From contig NC_074711.1 of the NCBI RefSeq assembly GCF_947242115.1, positions 56,938,963-57,002,962 on the forward strand: a DNA stretch of 64,000 nt, read 5' to 3'. Shown here piece by piece: positions 23,687 to 36,062 of this stretch. How positions within the stretch are numbered: the stretch's first letter is position 1; each line of letters opens with the position of its first letter. Below the pieces are notes generated by a model. The model made no database searches. It was not told the origin of the DNA and was given only the letters and a program-made list of their open reading frames with translations. The position numbers were made by a program, and so were the translations under genes. Source of the stretch: Biomphalaria glabrata (Eukaryota; Mollusca; Gastropoda; Planorbidae).

Positions 23687-25646
23687 CAGGGTTCGTAGCG
23701 CTCCTAAAAACTCCTAAAATCTCCTAAAAAATGAAAAGTATCCTAAAATTCTCCTAAAAATTGCTGAAAGTCTCCTAAAATTTTGTCCACTCTCCTAAAA
23801 TTTTTACCCAATATTTTTTTTAAAATATAATTTTGCTTATTTCTTGCTAAAAATGCGGGGGAAAAAAAAACAGCGTAACAATAGGCATTCTGATCGCATC
23901 CCCTTGCGGGCTGGCTGTGTTAATGAGCTGAGCAGTGACGCTTCTACACCGCCTTTCACCCACTTGTGAAGCGCGATCTCGTGATTGAAGATGGCCTTAG
24001 TTCAAGCAAGCATTTCACCTGGCAGTATTTTTCTGAAGTCAGCGTAGAAATGTTTGTTTCTATTTATTGTTACCACTAAAGACGCGTTAGATCTAGTCTG
24101 TAGTGACTATTGTCTATAATTAGAGCAATTACCAGACTAATTTGTAGGCTACACCCCTCCGGGCCCTCCCTCACCTAAAATCTTTTTGTAAGTGTAAGAA
24201 TGACTTTGCGTGGAAAGTCGGTAAATCTTCTAGATCTAGCTAGTATCTAGTAATAGTATTTAGATTTAGATCTAAGTTAGATCTAGTGAAGATAATTCGC
24301 ACCTAACATGAAAAATCAGTGAATTTTAGTCAATTTAATGATCTCGATACATCTAATGTCTAGATTACTCTAGAAATACGCTAGATTCTAGATTTACGCT
24401 AAAGAGTCTAGTGAAGATAATTAGCACAAAGAAGTGAAAAGCCCGCAAATTTAGTGACTTAGATCTAGACTCTAGATCTACGGTATATCCAGTGAAGATA
24501 ATTCGCATAGCCTACTGCCGCGAAAAGTCCGTAAATTTTAGTGACTTAGATCTAGACTCTAGATCTAGGGTATATTCAGTGAAGATAATTCACACAGCCG
24601 CGAAAAGTCCTCGAATTTTAGTGACTTATATCTAGACTCTAGATTTACTCAAAATCACTAGAATCTAGTGAAGTTAATTCTCACACAGCCGTGAAAAGTC
24701 CGCGAAATTTAGTGACTTAGCTTTAGAGTCTAGATCTTCTGTAAATATAGTGAAGATAATATTCACACAGCAGTGAAAAGTCCGCGAATTTTCTCGACTT
24801 TAATCTAGAGTCTAGATCTACTGTAAATTCAGTGAAGATAATTCTCTCACAGCCTTGAAAAAATCCGAGCATTTTAGTGACTTAGATCAAGAGTCTAGAT
24901 CCACTGTAGATTTAACGAAAATATTTCGCATGCAGCTGTGAAAAGTCCGTAAAAATTATTTCACTCGTAAAAGCCAGGGAAACTATATGGTTGAAAAAGA
25001 TTCTGCTAGGAATAAAAAAACGCGAATAGGTCTAATCCCCCCCCCCCCCCCATCCAAAAGCCATTTTTTAGTAAGCAAATGTCAACTAAACATTCAAATA
25101 GACCTATATTGCCCTATATATTACTGGCTCTGTTTATGAGAAGGATTTAAGTTAGCTAATAAAAGAATAAAACATTACCTCAAATGCACACCATGACTCT
25201 AGTATCTATAAGATACACATAGGAACTAATAATGTACATTTCCATTACAGAGAATACACATTATGATAGCATCTCTAAGAATGTTTCTTATTTTAAAAAA
25301 TGGAAAAGCAAACATTTGTAATGTTTTTAAATACATCTTTGAAAAAAAAAATGGTTGTTTGAGGTTTTGGGATGACAGTCAAGTTGTTACTTGATTAAAA
25401 GATAACTTTCATTACATTTTCTGTGGACATACCACAGCTGATAACATTGTTTCTGTGGCATATTGGCAAGATATTTATTTTAAAATCAAATAACAATAAT
25501 TGATTTGATAAATGCTTAGTTTTGTGTAGGTTTTACTGTGTATCACACAAACGGATAGGAAACACACACACACACATCATACATTTCATCCTTAAAAAAC
25601 CTCCTAAAATCTCCTAAAATTTTGTCATGGAAAAGTGCTACTAACC

Positions 25647-25649
<3 letters not shown>
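23687..25649. mobile_element. hAT-like element, 1.96 kb, inserted in an (AT)n tract
   Basis: Ends are CAGGGTTCGTAGCGCT on the left and, as reverse complement on the right, CAGGGTTAGTAGCACT (14 of 16 alike). Both sit in TATATATA, compatible with an 8-bp duplication but not provable in a microsatellite. CTCCTAAAA is repeated many times just inside the left end (23700-23805) and again near the right end (25600-25620) in the same orientation. No transposase was seen. The interior carries a minisatellite at 24285-24960. Confidence 0.7.
24285..24960. repeat. Degenerate ~82-90-bp minisatellite, about eight copies
   Basis: Each unit contains GTGAAGATAATTC, then GCCGTGAAAAGTCCGCGAAT or a close form, TTTAGTGACTTAGATC and TAGACTCTAGATCTAC. 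Units start near 24285, 24410, 24493, 24578, 24668, 24750, 24832 and 24914. Copies differ by substitutions and small indels. Confidence 0.85.
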
Positions 25650-25688
<39 letters not shown>

Positions 25689-26295
25689 TAAATATCTCAA
25701 TAAAGACAATAGTACCATACTTGTTTCAACCTATGTTGCCAGTAGATTCACATGAAAGCAGTAGCATTTTAAATAGATATATTATATACAAACGAATATC
25801 TTCAACTTATATTACCAGTAGAGATTCTTTATATAGGTTAAATTTCATATACCAAAGAATTTATTTTATAAGAATCTTTAAAATACACCATCAATGATCC
25901 TCATTAATACAGACACAGGTATAGATTCATGGGATTTTAAGTAGGTGGTCTCTACAATAATCAGAAATTAATTTAATTTTTTTTAACCTGAAAGAGTCTC
26001 CGTAACTCTGGAGCAGCTAGCAGAGTTTGAGATGCAAAGCTTTAGTATTGCTGCGATTTTTAACCCTGAAGAGCTGGAGTCAAAGAGTGTGTAGTGTTTT
26101 TGATTTCAAGAAGTTGTGGTGAAGTTTTCAGAGAATGATTCCATAGGATGGCTTTGGAAAATGTTGAGTTTTAAGAGAGAAATCAATTTCTCAGGACATG
26201 TTATCTAAAAAAAAATTGTCCAGTCTACAAAATAGCAAGCTGAATTCAATAATTGCATCATTTATGAACATTGTATATAATTTTAGAATATATCT
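25650..26295. other. LYSMD3 3' flank/UTR and microsatellite
   Basis: (AT)n at 25650-25684, then AT-rich sequence. A minus-strand ATTAAA (25977-25972) or AATAAA near 25865 could serve LYSMD3 polyadenylation; neither is proven. Confidence 0.35.
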
Positions 26296-29200
26296 TTAGC
26301 CTGAATGTTTGGATTCATGGAAATAAAAGTAATAGATAAGAGCCAACAAAGGAACTAATATTGCTATTACTATTAAAGCTATAAGTACTGACCACCAGGA
26401 TATACCACAATCAGCTCCATTGTGTCTTTTAGAGGGCAAACTAGATGCCAAAGGATGAATACTTTTATTTGTGAGTACTGAAATAACCTCTGTTAAAGAT
26501 TCTTTATGTTGTCTTGAGTTTTGTTTAAACTTTTTTAAATCCTCATCCATTTTCTGTAAGAATTTCTGAGCTTCCTTGTCATGAGCTGCAAAGTTATCTC
26601 TGATACTTAATGTCCTTAAAATGTGTATCTGTGTATCAGGATCACTGAAATCATGTTGAGAATCTGATTCCTCATACTGCCTGCCATACATGTCATCATA
26701 ATCAGAGGAACTCTCTACATGGCTCGTGGAATGTCTATCTTGCCTTACAATTTGGCTTCTATTACCAAACTGCTCAGAGAGGATGCCATATTGCGTCATT
26801 GGTACCTTGATGACTTTAAGACCATAGAACTCCTGATCTTGTATTAAGTTGTTAATTCTTTTTATTTCTGAAACCTTAATAAAAATTAAAAAGTTATTCA
26901 CAAGGTAAATTATGATGTGCTTCTTAGTATTTGTATTATATTTAAACTTTTCACATTTTTTTTTCTAAATCTGTGAAATATTAAGTGCTTTTATGGTATG
27001 GCTGCCTGGTTGTGTGATATGCACACTGGACTGTAGTTTGGTTGTCTTGATGGTCCCAGGTTCATACCCTGCCCGCTGCCATCCCCCATCATCATGCGGG
27101 AGGTTTTGGCTAGGAGGTAGACTATCTTCGACGCTGAAGAAACATCCAAAACATGTAAAACATTTTACAAGCATGTACAGTACAAAAAGAAGTGCAGTAA
27201 CTGAGTGGTAAAGCACTTGGCTTCCAAACCAGGGTCCTGGGTTCGAATCCTGGTGAAGACTGGTATTTTTAATTATGAGATCTTTGGGGACCTCTGAGTC
27301 CACCCAGCTCTAATGGGTACCTGACCTTAAATAGGGGAAATAAAGGGGGTTGGTCATTAATGCTGACACAATTGTTAACCGTGGGCCACAAAAACAGATG
27401 AACTTTACATCATCTGCCCTATAGATCACAAGGTCTGAAAGGGTAACTTTACAGTACAAAAGGTAACTTAGCAGAACCAGTTGTTCAGATTTATCTATGA
27501 AAAAACTAAAATGGTCAGACCTAATGTAGTATTGTGTGCTGGGAAAATATCAATGTAATAGTTTGTTTGCAAGAAATAAATCTATAAAATAATTTTAAAA
27601 GCAATTTTTAAGCGATGCAAAAAATAATTCACAACTATGTAGTATTTGATTTAGCATTCTTCTTGGTTGTTAACAACAACATTGGAATGGGGTTAAACAA
27701 AAAAGTTCTTTATATGTGATAAACTGCACATTACCGTATATTATATATAGTGTTAATTTTGAATTTAGTTTTTTCTTTGAATGTTAGTAAATGGACTTAA
27801 CTAAGTTCTACATTATGTTAACAAATATATAAATGATAATAATGGACAAAATCATCATATATTAATTTGAAATAATTACTTTTTAATTATTTGTATGGCT
27901 GTTTTGAGAGTCTTGCTGAAATTGTTTGAAAATACACAATAGGTTTCAAATTTAATTGTCAGTTCTTCAAATATAACATTTATATATAATTGTTAATCCT
28001 TTTCTTTTTTTTTTAAATTGTAATATGAATAGTTTAGAAGCTTAAATTTGTTCTACATTTCAGACCTACTGTACTAACTATTAATATTAACATTAAGGAT
28101 GAAGTTGACTTTAGTTGTACTTTACAATCCAGTAAGAGACCAAAAACCAGTGGCATAGCTGCATATTTAGACTTGAAATGGCCCTTAGAAGTTATTTGAG
28201 ATATATAGTAGATTCTTATATTAGGCACACCGTATTCGGGAACTAGGTCAAATTTTTATTTTATTTTTTTATTTGGTGACGGTTTAACTTACAAAAAAAC
28301 TGAAAGCAGATTCTTATTCTGCAACTAAAGGACTATAAAAATAGCTGTGTTTCTTTGAATTACCACCCATAGTCAAGATTTTATTTTAAAATAAATCAAG
28401 TCACTTCATGCTCCTATAATAAACGCAGTTTTTGTGCTTTCTCCTTCAGCACACATCGAGCACCGTTAAGAAACACCACTATGTTATTGCTTATAAATTA
28501 TATCTGTGTTAATTAAAAATTATTTAGATTGTATTAAAAGAAGTAGATTCACTTCTGCAATATGTATTTATAGTATATTGCCTCTCTCTCTCTCTCTAGA
28601 TATATTATATATATATGCCTACCTATATAATCTATGTGTAGAAACAGAAATAAATCTATATAATTATAGATCTATAAATTAATTATTATAATTGAACAAA
28701 CATGATATTTTCAACTAGGCTACATGTATTCTCTGTCTCTTTCTTTTAATTCCCATCCAAGGACCCTCTTCTTTTCATAATTTGGATGTTCGTTTTGTTA
28801 CATCCCCTCCCTCCCATAGATGCTTATAATTCTTTTCATGACTCTCTCCCCCTTCCCTCCACTGCCTGTATGATAGGTTGTGACACTACACGCCTAGTGT
28901 ATACCTCTCCTCACCACCAGCGCTCGCCTGTGGTGATCACCTGCAGTGGGCATGGTCTCTGGCTTCAAATTAGCAGCCCGCACTTTTTCTTTTATTCATA
29001 AATTATATATTCTAGATTTCTCGATCTAGGTCACATTTATTTATTGAAAAAAATCATAGATTTATTAATCCCAATAATATTTCTTATTACGATTTTGCCT
29101 TGTGCACTATAGGAGAATGTGTTTAATTCATTATTATTCATTGAAACACCTCCTTTTTTAATTTTATTTAACAGCTAACAGTATGAATGTGATTGGAATG

Positions 29201-30054
29201 TCTTTCTAAAGATGTTTGGAAGCTTAATTTGATAGATCCACCAGCCTACGATCAAACAGGCTCATAATATAGCCTTCATCCCTTATATGGGTATGAATTG
29301 CCGGGGGAGGTTTAAACAATAGCTTTACATACTTGGTTACCGAGAATCTAAAAAACTGCCATCTGCTTTGGAAAAGCGGAACAAAAATACAGGAACTTAT
29401 CTAAAATTGGACATGCACTGTCCCGAAACATCGTTTTTAGCTCCAAACATAAAAACAAATTAATTATAAACAAAAAAAGCGACGTGTTTCTTAAAGGAGA
29501 TTTTGATGAGCTGTGCCTAATATAAGAAGCTACTATATGTGGCTCTTTATAAATCCAGATAAATATTTCTTGGGGGCCCTAAGCTATTGCTATACAGTAT
29601 TATGTATACCACAAGTTAATAGTAATAGCAATTTAACAACTTATAAAACTTTTTTCACAAAGATATATTATACTATATCTAATATTACCTGACATGCATA
29701 TTTTAAGGCAATAGCTTGTAATGTTTCTCCTTCAGAAATTTCTTTTTCAAAATACTCTGGTGCTCTTTCTTTATCTGCAACAATGTTTAATCCCTTTTTA
29801 TGACGTGACCTCATTTCAAATTCAACATTTTCATCATCATCATCATTAATGTTTGAGTCCCCAAAAACATAAACTCTTGCTGCTTTAATATTTTTTAACT
29901 TGGTACCATTCTTGTATCCCTGACCCAGACCATCTTGACTTTTGACATTTTTATTCCTGGACTTCTTGTTTTGATCCAAAGAAACATAGGAGCAGGAGCT
30001 CATTTGTCTTTTATCGTTTATGGGATTAGGTAGACCTCGAACATACCCAGCCAT
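26296..30054 (-). CDS. LYSMD3: LysM and putative peptidoglycan-binding domain protein (LYSMD3/LYSMD4-like)
   Basis: Two coding exons on the minus strand: 30054-29689 and 26874-26296, joined in phase 0 (CAG|GTAATA and TTAAG|GTTTCA), giving about 314 aa (human LYSMD3 about 306). The single LysM domain (about 101-145) is split by the intron: ISEGETLQAIALKYACQ, then VSEIKRINNLIQDQEFYGLK and VIKVP. A C-terminal membrane span follows (WWSVLIALIVIAILVPLLAL) with a short tail, so a type II-like single-pass topology is likely. LYSMD3 in vertebrates is linked to Golgi/cell-surface membranes; its role here is inferred only. A probable 5' UTR splice acceptor (TTTTACTTCAG) ends just before 30066. The intron holds two SINEs and a TIR element. 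Confidence 0.92.
26996..27155 (+). mobile_element. Second SINE-like family, copy A
   Basis: GGCTGCCTGGTTGTGTGATA, ACTGGACTGTAGTTTGGT and a B-box-like GGTTCATACCCTGCCCGCTG, followed by GAGGTTTTGGCTAGGAGGTA and AACATCCAAAAC. Copies are at 45203 (head) and 44790 (3' half). In the LYSMD3 intron. Confidence 0.7.
27188..27449 (+). mobile_element. tRNA-derived SINE, copy 3, with 12-bp target-site duplication
   Basis: The head GCAGTAACTGAGTGGTAAAG and a good B box GGGTTCGAATCC, with the body and tail shared with the other copies. TACAGTACAAAA occurs at 27176-27187 and 27450-27461. Lies in the LYSMD3 intron, antisense to the gene. Confidence 0.88.
28203..29538. mobile_element. TIR element copy A, 1.34 kb (LYSMD3 intron)
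   Basis: The left end ATATAGTAGATTCTTATATT and the right end (reverse complement ATATAGTAGCTTCTTATATT) continue into AGGCACA on both sides, giving an inverted repeat of about 27 bp. Nearly its whole length matches 33157-34594 in opposite orientation. No transposase was seen. Superfamily not assigned. Confidence 0.8.
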
Positions 30055-30539
30055 AGCTCCTTTATTCTGAAGTAAAATTAAGTTATAAAACGTGCATAAA
30101 TCATTTTATAACAACCCCACTGTTAGACTCTACACTTTAAGTCTACATCTATTTGTTTATAAAACAAAATATCCACGTCAAAGCCATCAAAAACAAAAAG
30201 GGAGACTATTCTATTAACTCTTTATGAAAAAAAAAAGGTGGCTTAGAATTGTTTGCTTATTTTTAATGCAGTGTTACCTATCTATATAATATGTCTTTTT
30301 ATTAGTGTGTACAATTTAAACTTGTCAAAATAGTATCTAGATTTATATACAGATTGATTATATTAAAAAATTAAATATTTCCTATGAGAGTTCGTGGCAT
30401 TTCCCGGTAGGATGAAGCATTTGTAACAGTTTCCATGTCTTAGTTTACTATCGAAAAGGCTATTCTAATCCTATTATTGCAATAGAAGCTAACAAATATA
30501 GTTCAGTGTTTTGTTAAGTTGTCACATCCGTCGTAATAG

Positions 30540-31300
30540 CTGAGTAGAGTTAAAAAAGTTAGATGTAGTTTAGTCTAGACTCTATAATAATAAACACTGG
30601 CTATGGTTGATCTAGATCTAATCTAGACTATTTATTTTAGACTAGAGTCGCTAGATCTAGATTATTATAGATCGGTAATCTATAGATCTAGATCTACTAG
30701 AGATTTTTTTTTATAGATTTACTATAGACATAGAGTATAGAGTCATAGATCTAGTAAGACAGTAAGTAACTAGTTCTAGTCAATCTAGATTAGAATTAGA
30801 TCTATATAGATCTAGAATAGATGCGTAATTATAAGGTACGGGTACGATAAATAATGATTAATAAAAAAATGTAATTTATGTAGATCTATATATTATTTAA
30901 TATATATCTAATACTAGATTATCTAGTAGTATTACTAGTTACTATTACTAGTAAATACTAGTTACCTAGTAGACCTAGTAATTACTTTAAATTACTTACT
31001 AATTAAGTTACTGAGTAACTGACTAATATTAATAATAATTAATATATATAAATATACTTTGATTTTAGATTAATTAAGATCTAGATCTAGATGTCCTAAG
31101 CCTAAGATATCTAGATTCTAGATCTATCTACGACTAGAGTCTAAGAGTCTAGACTAAGTCACTAGTGACTAGACTAATCACTAGCTACATCTAGATAGTA
31201 GATTTGACTAGACTAAAATAAAAGAATTTATGAAATGATAATAGAGTCTAAATCTAAAATCTAATAACTATGGTCTAGATAGATCTAAATGTTTATAATA
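30540..31300. repeat. AGATCTAGATCT-rich island
   Basis: Dense overlapping TCTAGA/AGATCT words and short derivatives with no fixed period. Similar islands lie at 5640-6250, 7440-7720, 8220-8400, 9600-9800, 10690-10830, 20980-21330, 32440-32900 and 51600-52600. Confidence 0.7.
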
Positions 31301-31305
31301 TTTAA

Positions 31306-32418
31306 AGGGAAGCTCAGATGGTTTTTCAAATTTGAGTTATTGACATATTTAAATTCTGCGTAAAAAGTTGTAATCTATATAGTAAACATTTTACCATTTT
31401 TTATTTAAATGCTTAGAAACATTTATATTTAATAAATTAGTCAGTAAATTCTTGACATCTAAAAAAAAAAACGGGGTTCTTTGAGATTTTGTTTTTAGCT
31501 ATGTCAAGCGTCACTTCCCTCAACAATACTGAAAGAGAAACTAGATTTAACCAATCGTATCGCTTCATTCTTACAGTGTAGCTGTTAGGCTTAGTGACGG
31601 CCTAGTCCAGAGCTATGATACAGTTATATATATTTTGTATATGTAAATATATATATATACATGTATAGATAGATCTAAAAGCATTAGGATAACCAACTCG
31701 AGAAAAAAAGTAACATTTTCATCTAAGCCTCTTCCTGTCCCAAGAAGTAAATAGATCGTGTGTCTGACTGATTCGAACAAACTGGTCAGTGTAAGGCTAT
31801 TCAAGACTACGTGTAGTCGGTCATGACAAGACAACCAAGCGATAGTGTTTGTTGTGTGTTGAGTGGTCTGGCGTGAAAATACACACTGCCGTGGTTAGTC
31901 AAGCATGTAATCAAATCATTAAATAAGAACAATCTGGTATAAACTTTGTCACATGGAAATTATGAGTGAGTCTGGTGTGAATGTACACTTTGGTTTCTTA
32001 TAGTTATAATGTTTTTTGTTTGGTGTAATGCACAAATTGTAAGACAAATTTCCTTACGGATAATAAAGATTATTATTATTATTACTTTTAATATGCATTT
32101 TTTTCTTTGCTTACAAGATCCTAGATCAAACTGCAAAGACGAAGATATATTTCTTTTACGAGAATGTAAACTTTGCTGTATGGTCTCCCGTTATACAATA
32201 AGTCAATAGATTAAATTAATACGTATTTGTGACATCACATAGAAACCCGGTGTAAGTCTGACTGTTTTGGATGCGCAGGAAAATTACGTCGTCAGAAAAA
32301 CATCAATTACTAAGTTATTATTTCAAATAAAAAAAAAAAGAATCATATATAATATTCATTATCTGTTAATCATAACACATATTATATAAAAAATTGTCAA
32401 AACCATCAGAGTTTCCCT
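31306..32418. mobile_element. Kolobok-like TTAA element, copy 2, 1.11 kb
   Basis: TTAA flanks it (31302-31305 and 32419-32422). The ends AGGGAAGCTCAGATGG and (reverse complement) AGGGAAACTCTGATGG form the inverted repeat. The left 200 bp matches the reverse complement of the right end of 52966-54250, and its right end matches that copy's left end, so the copies are inverted. A retroposon tail with GACAAATTTCCTTACGGA and (ATT)n sits inside at about 32040-32085. Confidence 0.8.
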
Positions 32419-32439
32419 TTAATAATAAATTAATATTAG

Positions 32440-33156
32440 TATATTACTGTATATTATAGTATATATAGGTCTATAATATATAATTATACACTCTATGACT
32501 TATGACTAGATCTATTTATTATTCTAAAATATTGTGACTAGACAACTAGAGACAGAGTCAAATTCAAATAATAAATTATATATATATATAAATATATATG
32601 CTAGACAATCTAAAAGTGGTGTAACATATTATTTAGTTTTAGAATGATTGTAAGATACTTAGTCTTAGATTTTTAGATCTATAATCTATATCTTTATGCT
32701 TTATATAGAAAAGTCTATTATAATATAGTCCTAGAATCTAGATATATAATAAAAATCTAGATTCTAGATTATTTCTTTGTGACTAGTCTACTAATTTCTA
32801 GTCCTACTCCTTGGCTCTATCTAGACATCTTAAATTGAATAAATGCAAACAAGTTGTAAAAGTAATTCTAATACTAGATTATTATATAGATCTAGATCTA
32901 ATAAAAATTGTGACTGGTAATTTCATACCCGGTAATATCATCTTTAGTCACTTCATTCCAGGTCATTTCAACCCCAATTAAATATTTTTTCTTAGATGTT
33001 GTATAATTGTGTTGTTAAGGTTTTGCCTTTAAGCACTCATTTCATCTAAACTCTAATATATATATAAATATTTCTAAATTATAATTTTTGATATTATGTA
33101 TATGTTATTATAGTGTTTCCCCTACTCTTTATACTTGTTGAGAAATGAAATTATAT
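32440..33156. other. AT-rich intergenic sequence with TCTAGA islands
   Basis: Short (AT)n runs and TCTAGA-type words; no coding potential. Confidence 0.4.
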
Positions 33157-34594
33157 ATATAGTAGCTTCTTATATTTTGGACACCCCATCAAATTCTCCT
33201 TCAATGAACGGGTCGCTTTTTTTGTTTGTAATTCATTTGTTTTTATGTTTGGAGCAAAAATCAACGTTTCGGGACTGCGCATGTCCAATTTTAGATAAGT
33301 TCCGGTAATTTTGTTCCGTTTTTCCAAAGCAGATGGCAGTTTTTTAGATTCTCGGTAACCATGTATGTAAAGCTGTTGTTTTAACCTCCCCCGGCAATTC
33401 ATACCCATATAAGGGATGAAGGCTATATTATGAGCCTGTTTGATCGTAGGCTGATGGGCATATCAAAATAAGCTTCCAAACATCTTTAGAAAGACATTCC
33501 AATCACATTTATACCGTTAGCTGTTAAATAAAATTTAATAAGGGGGTGTACAACGAATAATAATGAATTCAGCTCATTCTCCTTCATTGGACACAGCAAA
33601 ATCGTAATAAGAAATATTATTAGGATTAATAAATCTATGATTTTTTTCAATGAATAAGCTTGACCTAGATCGAGATGTCTATAATATATAATTTATGAAT
33701 GAAAGAAAAAGTGCGGGCTGCTAATTTGAAGCCAGAGACCATGCCCACTGCAGGTGATCACTCCAGATGAGCTGGCAGTGAGGAGAAGTATACACTCAGC
33801 TTGTAGTGTCACAAACTATCCAACAGGCAGTGGAGGGAAGCGGGAGAGAGTCATGAAAAGAATTATAAGCATCTATGGGAGGGAGGGGGGTGTTAATGTG
33901 TCACAAAACGAACATCCAACTTATGAAAACAAGAAGAGGGTCCTTGGATGGCAATTAAAAGAAAGACAGAGGAAATACATGTAGCCAATGTAGCCTAGTT
34001 GAAAATATCTTATTTATTAAATTATAATAATTAATTTATCGATATATAATCTATAAAGATTTATTTCTGTCTGTTTCTACACATAGATTACATAGGTATA
34101 TAAATAATAAACTATAAACGATATATATATATATATATATATATATTCTATATAGATCTATATTCTATAATATTATAGAGTTAGAGAGAGAGAGAGACAG
34201 AGAGAGTATATGAGGAAATAGACTATAAATACATATTGCAAAAGTGAATCTACTTCTTTTAATACAATCTAAAAAAAATTAAGTAACACAGATATAATTT
34301 ATTAGCAATTACATAGTGGTGTACAATGACGGTGCTCACTGTCCAATTGAGGAGAAAGCCCAAAAACTGCGTTCAATATAGGAGCATGAAGTGACCCACT
34401 TTATTTTAAAATAAAATCTTGACTATGAGTGGTAATACAAAGGAATACAGCTATTTTTATAGTCCTTTAGTTGCAGAATAAGAATCTGCTTTCAGTTTTT
34501 TTGTAAGTTAAACCGTCACCAAATAAAAAAATAAAATAAAAATTTGACCTAGTTCCCGTAAGTCGGTGTTCAGGTATAAGAATCTACTATATAT
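33157..34594. mobile_element. TIR element copy B, 1.44 kb, inverted relative to copy A
   Basis: Left end ATATAGTAGCTTCTTATATT; right end (reverse complement) ATATAGTAGATTCTTATACC. Internal matches to copy A include CCCATATAAGGGATGAAGGC, AGATTCTCGGTAACCATG and AACCGTCACCAAATAAAAAA in reverse order. Contains an expanded (AT)n at 34128-34147. Confidence 0.8.
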
Positions 34595-34769
34595 GTGTGT
34601 GTGTGTAAATAAGTAGATATAATGTAATGCAGAGTTAGTATTTTTATATTGTTTGTTGTAGGAATGTAAATATTATCCTGCACATATTGCGTGATGATTA
34701 AAGGCCAAGGTGTGGTGGAAGTAAGGAAAATCTTTTGAGCGATGAAAACGATTACATTACTTATATCTA

Positions 34770-35423
34770 TAGATGTTAAATGTTTATATAGAGCCATCAT
34801 CCTCCCTACATTGCTCTATGCCTCAGAAACATGGACAGTGTACAGAAAACATGCAAAGAAACTTAACCACTTCCACATGACATGTCTGAGAAAAATACTG
34901 AATGTCAAATGGCAAGACAAAATACCAGATACCGAAGTCCTTTGAAGAGCGTGTCTGCAAAGCATCCATACAATCCTGATGCAGTCCTAGCTGCAATGGG
35001 CAGGTCACGTCTGCAGAATGGAAGACCACAGCATCCCTAAAAGACTCTTGTATGGCCAACTAAGCGAAGGAAAGCGCTCACAAGGGGTCAAAGAAAGCGC
35101 TTCAGGGACACCCTCAAGCTTCTCTGAAGGCGTTCAGCATACACCCAGGCACCTGGGAGACAGAGGCACATGACAGAGCATCATGGCATCGCGCTGTGAA
35201 AACTGGCGCTGAGGAAAAAAGAACAATGCTGGCAGAAGAAAAACGCCAGAGAAGAAAAGCAAGGCAAACGACACTAGCTCCAGCTGGAATAACCTGCCCA
35301 GTATGCGGCTGAACATTCCGGGCTCACATAGGTCTCACCAGCCACATGAGGAGGCATAAAACCCCAGTGCAAAGCCCTCAGCCCCCTGGATGACAAAGTG
35401 GTCATCACCGAACAACGATAGAC

Positions 35424-35427
<4 letters not shown>
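34770..35427 (+). mobile_element. LINE ORF2 C-terminus with zinc finger
   Basis: Reads [18 protein letters not shown], then [40 protein letters not shown], a Cys/His end TCPVCG...HIGLTSHMRRHK, and finally DDKVVIT. This is the part downstream of RT in a non-LTR retrotransposon. Several stops. Same family as 48111-48945. It runs directly into a long (AT)n. Confidence 0.88.

Positions 35428-35504
<77 letters not shown>
35428..35504. repeat. (AT)n microsatellite at the LINE 3' end
   Basis: About 38 uninterrupted AT units, beginning where the LINE tail would be. Confidence 0.95.
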
Positions 35505-35507
<3 letters not shown>

Positions 35508-36062
35508 GTTTACATTATATTCTATTCTTATTAATTAATGAGTAATCCTATTTGTTATGTAAATAAAAATAAATATGAAATATTGTTAATTTCATACTTT
35601 TTGCAATTATTATTTGATGGATTAGAGGATGAAATGACCAGCAGATGAAATGACCAGGAACCATATTCTACTACCACTACTTAGTACTAGTTGTAACTAA
35701 TTTCTAGGCAAGGTTTAGATTGTGACTATTTTAGTTATTAAATTTATATATATATACTAGTATTATAGATGTAGTACTAAAATACTATTAGCAATTACTA
35801 AAATTAGTTTAGACAGTAGATTCTACTTTCTAGTTCTACAATTCCACCTGTAAAACAATAGCATGTAATTAAAAAACTGTTGTATTTGTAGTATAACATT
35901 ACAAACTAATCATTTCTCAAAATTTACATTAAATTATAAAGCACATTTGAAAGTTTGTAGATTTAAACATGAAAAAAATATTTATCTCTGGTACACACTA
36001 TCAGGTTCCATCACTGATGAATTCAAAACGTATTCCTCTGTGACAAATCAAGAAAAAAAAAC

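Noticed and set aside
25622-25897. Open frame with IYIYIY repeats
   Set aside because: Translation of an (AT)n microsatellite. The same applies to 62503-62697 and 31613-31834.
26965-27303. Minus-strand open frame in the LYSMD3 intron
   Set aside because: It runs across two SINE-like elements and has no relation to LYSMD3 or any known domain.
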